From contig CAMCQL010000073.1 of the NCBI GenBank assembly GCA_945877005.1, positions 1 through 8,241 of the forward strand: a stretch of 8,241 bases of DNA, read 5' to 3'. The position numbers were made by a program, and so were the translations under genes. Positions 1 to 5,323 of the stretch are shown here, piece after piece; the first letter of the stretch is position 1, and each line of letters starts with the position of its first letter. The notes beneath the pieces are model-generated. The model was not told where the DNA came from and ran no database searches. It was given only the letters and a program-made list of their open reading frames with translations. The DNA is from Chryseobacterium gleum. GTDB taxonomy: Bacteria > Bacteroidota > Bacteroidia > Flavobacteriales_D > Crocinitomicaceae.

Positions 1-1275
1 TGGTTTGTCTCCAATCGCGATGGCGGTTTAGGGGGCTTAGATTTATGGTATTGTGTCAAGGATCAAACAGGCTGGAGTGAACCAATTAATGCAGGACCCC
101 AAGTCAATACGTCATTTGATGAGATGTTTCCATACGAAAAGCAAGGTAAATTGTATTTTGCGAGTAAGGGCCATTTAGGATTAGGAGGGTTGGATGTTTA
201 CGAAGCGGAATTACAAGGACTAGACATTGTGAGTGTGAAGAATGCGGGTTATCCTTTGAATAGTCATGGGGATGATTTTTCATTTATTGTAGACCAAGAT
301 GAAAAGAGTGGATATATTGCAAGTAATCGTGGCGATTTCATCGATAGAATCTATGCCGTAAGTATAAAAGAGATAATCATTGAGCTACAAGCGAAAGTAG
401 TTGGAACCACAGGTGATGGATTGGCGGATGTGACAGTAAAGATTTACGATAAAGACAATAAGTTAGTGGATAGTTTATTGACAGATGCATCAGGACAATT
501 TGTGTTTAAAGGAAAGCCCAATCAAGCCTACAAACTCAAATTAGACAAACCAGGCTACGCGGGAACAATTGAAGATTTCAATACAGAAGGAAAAATCCAA
601 GCAGAAGTGGTTCAGAAAGAATTTACTTTGTCAGAAGACATTTCAAAAACCATTGCCTTTAGCAGTACGATAACCGACAAAGAAACCGGAAATGTGGTTG
701 CTGGGGCTAAAGTCGAGATCAAAGATTTAACGACAGGAAAAATCACAGAGTTGATAGCTGATAAAGATGGAAAAATCAATGTAGACCTAATCCGTGATAG
801 AGAATATCAATTCACCACAAGTAAGGTAGGTTATGATCCAACGGGAACATTGATCAATACAAAAATCAGGGACAAAGAGCTGCAACAAGATATTCAAATC
901 AGAAAAACACCTGGAGCACCAATGGTACGATTGGACAATATCTTGTATGATTTTAACAAAGCGACATTGAGTAAAATCGGAAAAGCAGAGTTGGATACAT
1001 TGGTGATGTTCTTGAAAGAAAACAAAAGCGTTAAGGTGGACATCAGTTCACATACGGATGCAAGGGGTAGTGATGAGTACAACATGAAATTATCAGCTGC
1101 ACGTAGCTCAAGTTGTATGACCTACATTGTATCAAAAGGAATCACGCGCGACCGATTGGAAGTGAAGAACTACGGAGAAACGAAATTGTTAAATCACTGT
1201 GACGACGGTATCGAATGTTCGGAAGAACTCCACCAAGTCAATCGACGAACTGAGTTTGTGTTGAAGTTTCCTTGA
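1..1275 (+). CDS. OmpA-family outer-membrane protein with PD40 blades and carboxypeptidase-regulatory-like domains (5' partial)
   Basis: The frame is open from base 1 to the TGA at 1273-1275, so the gene starts before the window; the ATG at 124 is internal. 424 residues are visible. Residues 1-18, 52-71 and 104-122 look like PD40/WD40-like beta-propeller strands (SNRDGGLGGLDLW, ASKGHLGLGGLDVY, IASNRGDF). Two beta-sandwich carboxypeptidase-regulatory-like domains follow at about 128-210 and 217-300. The OmpA C-terminal peptidoglycan-binding domain covers about 311-424, with D353 (HTDARGS) and R368 (SAARS) 15 residues apart, like E. coli OmpA D271/R286. It ends in NRRTEF, and C400/C406 may form a disulfide. 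The protein should sit at the outer membrane and grip peptidoglycan. In Bacteroidota this architecture is often next to PorP/SprF-type genes and resembles PorE of type IX secretion, but the partner side is outside the window, so that role is only a possibility. G+C is visibly higher than in the downstream genes. Confidence 0.93.
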   Translation, partial: WFVSNRDGGLGGLDLWYCVKDQTGWSEPINAGPQVNTSFDEMFPYEKQGKLYFASKGHLGLGGLDVYEAELQGLDIVSVKNAGYPLNSHGDDFSFIVDQDEKSGYIASNRGDFIDRIYAVSIKEIIIELQAKVVGTTGDGLADVTVKIYDKDNKLVDSLLTDASGQFVFKGKPNQAYKLKLDKPGYAGTIEDFNTEGKIQAEVVQKEFTLSEDISKTIAFSSTITDKETGNVVAGAKVEIKDLTTGKITELIADKDGKINVDLIRDREYQFTTSKVGYDPTGTLINTKIRDKELQQDIQIRKTPGAPMVRLDNILYDFNKATLSKIGKAELDTLVMFLKENKSVKVDISSHTDARGSDEYNMKLSAARSSSCMTYIVSKGITRDRLEVKNYGETKLLNHCDDGIECSEELHQVNRRTEFVLKFP

Positions 1276-1319
1276 TTTCTTTAATACGAAAGAATAAACA
1301 GATTTTTATAAATAAAATG

Positions 1320-1353
1320 AAAGCGGAGAAGTAATAATATTCTCCGCTTTTTT
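1320..1353 (+). terminator. Intrinsic terminator after the OmpA-family gene
   Basis: A perfect 11-bp inverted repeat, AAAGCGGAGAA (1320-1330) and TTCTCCGCTTT (1340-1350), flanks a 9-nt loop. The stem runs into a T tract (1348-1353). It begins 44 bp past the stop codon and isolates the OmpA-family gene from the glycosyltransferase that follows. The reverse strand also shows a stem followed by T residues, so it could work in both directions. Confidence 0.9.
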
Positions 1354-1486
1354 AATTGCAGATTTTAAACAAGAATTTGAAATATTCTGAGGTAAATTTT
1401 CTAAAATATAAATTTAAAGGAATAAGTAAATCTTAAATAAACGTAATTCATAAAACAGAAATGTTTTTATTTAGAATTATTAAAAT

Positions 1487-1494
1487 TATATTTG
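1487..1494 (+). promoter_or_regulatory. Possible Bacteroidota-type -7 element before the GT2/hypothetical/regulator cluster
   Basis: TATATTTG fits the Bacteroidota housekeeping -7 consensus TAnnTTTG exactly. It lies 46 bp before the ATG at 1541, so transcription would start near 1500 with a leader of about 40 nt. No TTG is seen at the expected -33 spacing, and the surrounding 1381-1500 stretch is only about 15% G+C by hand count, so chance matches are likely. The rest of the spacer 1354-1540 shows no ORF or RNA structure that I can support. Confidence 0.4.
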
Positions 1495-1540
1495 TTCTTT
1501 TTGTTATTATAAATTGTTAATACAAATTTCTTAATTAATT

Positions 1541-3406
1541 ATGTTACGATTCTTATTGGTACTACTTCTATTTTTTTCTGTAAGCACTGCAAATGCACAA
1601 GTGTGTAAGAAGGTAGAAGGTAAATTGTTTGATCAACAAACTGAACGTGAAGTTGATGAAGTAAAATTAGTTATTCAAAATGATAAGACAAAGAAAGTTT
1701 ATTTGAATGAAACTGATGACTCAGGTTACTTTAAGTTTAAAAATGTACCATTGGGTAAATATCACGTTGTAATCACGGATAAGAATTATGAAAAAGTTAG
1801 TTATAAATTCGAATTGACAGCAGCACATAAAGAACATTATACATTTACACCATTCCCTATTCGGTTGAAAGTGAGTTGGATGTTTAATTGGGGGGATGCT
1901 TTTGGAAAAGAACATTTTTGGTCACATTTAACTGCTAAAATAATATTAGTGATTTATGCAATATGTTTGGTTTTAATTTTTTTCTACAGTGTTCTGCAAT
2001 TATCTCTTTCAGTTGCATATGCTAAAACAAGGAAAAAAAGAGCAGATGAACGTACTCCTGAAATGGATATAAATAAAGCGCCGAGCGTTACAATTCAGTT
2101 ACCAATGTATAATGAATTGTATGTTGCAGAGCGTATTATTGAATCAGCAGCTGAATTTGAATATCCACGAGACAAATTTGAAATACAAGTATTAGATGAT
2201 TCAACCGATGAAACCAAAGATGTAATTGCGAAAAAAGTTGCTCAAATTCTAGCACAAGGAGTAAATATCAAACACATACATAGAGTTGATAGAACAGGAT
2301 ATAAAGCCGGTGCCTTAGATGCTGCAATGGATAAAGTTGAAGGTGATTTTATCGCTATTTTTGATGCGGATTTTGTTCCAGAAAAAGATTTTTTACTTAA
2401 AACAATGCCTTATTTTCAAAATGATTCTATAGGTGTTGTTCAAACTCGATGGGGACATCTAAATAAAGATTATTCAATTTTAACAGAACTTCAGGCTTTT
2501 GGTTTGAACGGACATTTTGCAATTGAACAAGGAGGAAGAAATAGCTCAGGCCATTACATTAATTTTAATGGTACAGCTGGAATATGGAGAAAAAAATGTA
2601 TTGAAGAGGCAGGCGGATGGGAACATGATACATTAACCGAAGATTTGGATTTAAGTTACAGAGCACAAATTAAAGGATGGAAATTTAAATATCTTGAAAA
2701 TGTAATTTCTCCTGCTGAATTACCAATTACAATGTCTGCACTTAAAAATCAACAACATCGTTGGATGAAAGGTGGTGCCGAATGTTTTATAAAAATGTGG
2801 AGGAGAATTATTGGTGCTGAAAACGTAAAGTTTGGTGATAAAGTTCACGCACTTTCCCATTTGTTCAATTCATCTGTGTTTTTATTTATATTGACCTTAT
2901 CTATTTTGAGTGTGCCTGTATTACACATAAAGGATAGTTTTTCAGATTTGAATTATTACATCAAATTTGGTTCAGTATTTATCATAAGTACATTGTTTTT
3001 AATGTATTATTATTGGTTGTCTTATAGAGATAAAACAAATAACACGCTTGGTTCAATGTTTCGTTTTTTCGGTCGTTTTGTTCAGTTTTTAATTGTGTCC
3101 ATGGGATTGTCTTTGAGCAATACAATCGCAGTAATTGAAGGTTATTTGGGTATAAAGAGTTCTTTTGTAAGAACCCCTAAGTTTAATGTTGTGACTAAAA
3201 GTGAGTTCAAAGGAAATAAATACGATAAAAAAAGTATTTCATTGCTGACGATTGGAGAAGGATTATTAATGGTGATGTTTGGATTTACGGCTATCAATAG
3301 AGCATTGTATCAAGATTTAGGAATGGTTCCTTTTCATTTGATGTTGGCTGTTGGTTATGGTTTAGTTTTTTTCTATACACTAGCTGAATTAAGGAAATCA
3401 AATTAA
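1541..3406 (+). CDS. Membrane processive family 2 glycosyltransferase (cellulose/mannan synthase-like) with exported N-terminal beta-sandwich domain
   Basis: 621 residues. The catalytic part is a CESA-like GT2 domain at about 180-420: DD at 219-220 (VLDDSTDET), DAD at 275-277, TED at 366-368 and QQHRW at 404-408. These are the UDP/GDP-sugar, metal, base and Q-x-x-RW motifs of processive beta-glycan synthases such as cellulose, mannan and hyaluronan synthases. Hydrophobic segments lie at about 132-160, 440-463, 474-492, 565-585 and 596-616, with a further hydrophobic stretch near 509-535. The oddity is the N-terminus. Residues 1-20 look like a signal peptide ending ANAQ, and 21-105 form a carboxypeptidase-regulatory/CNA-B-like domain (DDSGYFKFKNVPLGKY) that should lie in the periplasm before the first return helix, which basic residues follow (KTRKKR). 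Relatives I remember are near 490 residues and lack this part. The product could be a beta-glycan exopolysaccharide, but the sugar donor cannot be read from sequence. The ATG is chosen because it starts the signal peptide; no Shine-Dalgarno is visible, as is normal here. Confidence 0.9.
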   Translation: MLRFLLVLLLFFSVSTANAQVCKKVEGKLFDQQTEREVDEVKLVIQNDKTKKVYLNETDDSGYFKFKNVPLGKYHVVITDKNYEKVSYKFELTAAHKEHYTFTPFPIRLKVSWMFNWGDAFGKEHFWSHLTAKIILVIYAICLVLIFFYSVLQLSLSVAYAKTRKKRADERTPEMDINKAPSVTIQLPMYNELYVAERIIESAAEFEYPRDKFEIQVLDDSTDETKDVIAKKVAQILAQGVNIKHIHRVDRTGYKAGALDAAMDKVEGDFIAIFDADFVPEKDFLLKTMPYFQNDSIGVVQTRWGHLNKDYSILTELQAFGLNGHFAIEQGGRNSSGHYINFNGTAGIWRKKCIEEAGGWEHDTLTEDLDLSYRAQIKGWKFKYLENVISPAELPITMSALKNQQHRWMKGGAECFIKMWRRIIGAENVKFGDKVHALSHLFNSSVFLFILTLSILSVPVLHIKDSFSDLNYYIKFGSVFIISTLFLMYYYWLSYRDKTNNTLGSMFRFFGRFVQFLIVSMGLSLSNTIAVIEGYLGIKSSFVRTPKFNVVTKSEFKGNKYDKKSISLLTIGEGLLMVMFGFTAINRALYQDLGMVPFHLMLAVGYGLVFFYTLAELRKSN

Positions 3407-3483
3407 GCTCATTAAATTTTAAATTGACTAGGTATTTTATAGTGTGAATATCGATTACAATTATTTCAACTAATTACAATTGA

Positions 3484-4053
3484 ATGCATTTTATCGAGCC
3501 ATTTTACAATTGGAGAGGTTATTATATATCCTCGGAAGATAGTGCATCTCCTTTTTTCGGAAGAGATTACAGCGAGTTTACGTTTACAGATCATATTTAT
3601 AATTATGTGATTCACCCACAGTGGGATTCAATAGGATCTCCTACACTCTTTATTAAGATTCTTTTTGTAGACTATGAAGAATGTTTTGCTATTATTGAAA
3701 TGATAGGAGAGTGGAATGACGCGATAGAAAATGATATCATGACTTTTAAGCGTGATATTATTGAGCCAATTATGAATCAAGGTATTGATAAGTTTATTTT
3801 AATTGGAGAAAATGTTTTGAATTTTCATTACTCTGACGATTGTTATTACGAAGAATGGTTCGATGAAGTTGAAGATGGCTGGATTGCTTTAGTTAATTTT
3901 CATGATCACGTTATTCGTGAATTTACAAAAATACATTTGGACAGTTACTTTGTTATGGGAGGCGAGTTAGAAGACGAGGAGTGGAGAACAATGTTACCTG
4001 CTGATTTTTTTACGAAAGTGGAAAGCTACGTCACTAAGCGACTAAATCCTTAA
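3484..4053 (+). CDS. Conserved hypothetical protein, acidic and cytoplasmic
   Basis: 189 residues, with no signal peptide or membrane segment. I do not recognise a named domain, although the sequence feels like a protein conserved in Bacteroidota genomes without assigned function. It is strikingly acidic and aromatic: there are D/E-rich stretches at 116-131 (SDDCYYEEWFDEVEDG) and 160-167 (GELEDEEW), and many W, Y and F residues such as YNWRGYY (8-14) and HPQWDSIGS (44-52). Hydrophobic strands LFIKILFVDY (55-64), FAIIEMIGEW (68-77) and KFILIGENVL (103-112), with a helix-like segment between, suggest a compact alpha/beta fold. It lies 77 bp after the glycosyltransferase and 69 bp before the response regulator on the same strand, with no terminator seen between, so co-transcription is plausible. 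The ATG at 3484 gives the natural N-terminus. No function is proposed. Confidence 0.8.
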   Translation: MHFIEPFYNWRGYYISSEDSASPFFGRDYSEFTFTDHIYNYVIHPQWDSIGSPTLFIKILFVDYEECFAIIEMIGEWNDAIENDIMTFKRDIIEPIMNQGIDKFILIGENVLNFHYSDDCYYEEWFDEVEDGWIALVNFHDHVIREFTKIHLDSYFVMGGELEDEEWRTMLPADFFTKVESYVTKRLNP

Positions 4054-4122
4054 TAATGATTTAAAGCCTTTGTAATTGTTGAGCTAAAAATCATAGTTAA
4101 TTTTATTTTAAGATTATTTGTA

Positions 4123-5289
4123 ATGAAAAATATTTTAATCATTGATGATGAACGAAGCATAAGAAATGCGTTAAAAGAGATTTTAGAGTTTGAAGGTTTT
4201 AATGTTGTTGATGCAGAAGATGGCGAGTCTGGCTTATCAATTATGAAACAACAATCCATTGATTTAGTTTTTTGCGACATAAAAATGCCTAAGATGGATG
4301 GTGTTGAGGTATTGGAACAGATTCTCCAATGTCACGAAGGTCTTCCTGTTGTGATGATAAGCGGGCATGGTACGATTGAAACTGCTGTCGAAGCAATAAA
4401 AAAAGGAGCGTTTGATTTTATTGAAAAACCGTTAGATTTAAATCGGATTTTAGTCACCTTAAAAAATGCAAGAGAAAGAAATCATTTGGTAGTTCAAACT
4501 GAAGTGCTTAAATCTTCTATTAAAAAAATTAAAGGCAGTAGTATAATTGGTGATTCAGCTGAAATTAATCGTATCAAAGCATTGATTGATAAAGTAGCAC
4601 CTACTGATGCACGAGTTTTAATTACAGGGTCTAATGGTACTGGAAAAGAATTAGTAGCAAGATCTTTGCATGAGAAATCGTTACGAAATAAAATGCCTTT
4701 CATCGAAGTAAATTGCGCTGCGATACCTTCTGAATTGATTGAAAGTGAACTTTTTGGTCATGAGAAAGGTGCTTTTACATCAGCGAATAAAGAAAAGAAA
4801 GGTAAATTTGAGTTAGCATCTGGCGGGACTATATTTCTGGATGAAATAGGAGATATGAGTGCTGCTGCTCAAGCGAAGGTGTTACGTGCGTTGCAAGAGA
4901 ATGTAATTCAAAGAGTCGGTGGTGAAAAAGACATAAAAATTGATTGTCGAGTTATTGCGGCTACGAATAAAGATTTGTGGAAAGAAATTAAAGAACACAG
5001 ATTTAGGGAAGATTTGTTTCATCGTTTAGCCATCATTGTAATTCATGTTCCAGATTTGAATCAACGAATGGAAGATATTCCAATTTTAGCAGATTATTTT
5101 TTGAACTTGATCTGTTACGATCATGGTGTGCCTTTAAAACAATTTAATTCTAATGCTTTAGATGCAATGAAATCTATTCAATGGACAGGGAATATTCGAG
5201 AATTAAGAAATATGATTGAAAGATTAGTGATTTTAGCAGGCGATAAGATTACGTTAGAAGACGTGAAATTGTATGCAAATGTTAAGTAA
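4123..5289 (+). CDS. Sigma-54-type response regulator (REC + AAA+), no DNA-binding domain
   Basis: 388 residues, NtrC-family layout. The receiver domain (about 1-118) has the acidic pair D8/D9, phospho-acceptor D52 (CDIKMPKMDG), S80 and K102, so it should be phosphorylated by a histidine kinase that is not in this window. The AAA+ domain (about 140-372) has Walker A GSNGTGKE at 169-176, Walker B IFLDEIGD at 237-244, arginine-finger candidates R295 and R301 (FREDLFHRL), and sensor II GNIRELRN at 356-363. The sigma-54 contact loop reads GAFTSA (216-221) instead of GAFTGA. The protein ends soon after sensor II, so the Fis-type helix-turn-helix of usual NtrC proteins (about 450 residues) is missing. 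The stop leaves only 34 bp before a convergent gene, so no displaced HTH can lie downstream. I recall similar HTH-less regulators in Bacteroidota, so this is probably a family trait and not damage. It may act on sigma-54 holoenzyme from solution or through a partner. Targets are unknown; the adjacent polysaccharide genes are candidates. Confidence 0.92.
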   Translation: MKNILIIDDERSIRNALKEILEFEGFNVVDAEDGESGLSIMKQQSIDLVFCDIKMPKMDGVEVLEQILQCHEGLPVVMISGHGTIETAVEAIKKGAFDFIEKPLDLNRILVTLKNARERNHLVVQTEVLKSSIKKIKGSSIIGDSAEINRIKALIDKVAPTDARVLITGSNGTGKELVARSLHEKSLRNKMPFIEVNCAAIPSELIESELFGHEKGAFTSANKEKKGKFELASGGTIFLDEIGDMSAAAQAKVLRALQENVIQRVGGEKDIKIDCRVIAATNKDLWKEIKEHRFREDLFHRLAIIVIHVPDLNQRMEDIPILADYFLNLICYDHGVPLKQFNSNALDAMKSIQWTGNIRELRNMIERLVILAGDKITLEDVKLYANVK

Positions 5290-5323
5290 AAGAGGATTGT
5301 TTAAAGAAAAGCGCATTATTCAA

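Noticed and set aside
894..1085. Minus-strand 63-residue ORF inside the OmpA domain, and similar antisense ORFs at 1721-1915, 4050-4280, 4494-4703 and a same-strand, different-frame one at 5692-5901
   Set aside because: All but the start of 4050-4280 lie within well-supported genes in other frames, have no recognisable domain, and are best explained as chance open frames in A/T-rich DNA.
124..1275. ATG at 124 as the real start of the OmpA-family gene
   Set aside because: The same frame is open to base 1 and encodes a good PD40 strand upstream (SNRDGGLGGLDLW), so the gene is 5' truncated by the window and this ATG is internal.
1276..1540. Hidden small gene or RNA in the spacer after the OmpA-family gene
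   Set aside because: Beyond the terminator and one candidate -7 box the sequence is about 15% G+C without a start-stop pair of coding character or a stable fold that I can see.
3454..3481. Direct repeat ATTACAATT at 3454-3462 and 3473-3481 before the hypothetical gene
   Set aside because: A 9-bp A/T-rich repeat, 19 bp apart, in a very A/T-rich spacer is easily due to chance; there is no promoter or operator context to support it.
5290..5323. Bidirectional terminator between the response regulator and the convergent glycosyltransferase
   Set aside because: Only a 6-bp GTTTAA/TTAAAC inverted repeat with a loop of about 20 nt is present, without a G/C stem or a T tract, so I cannot support a terminator.
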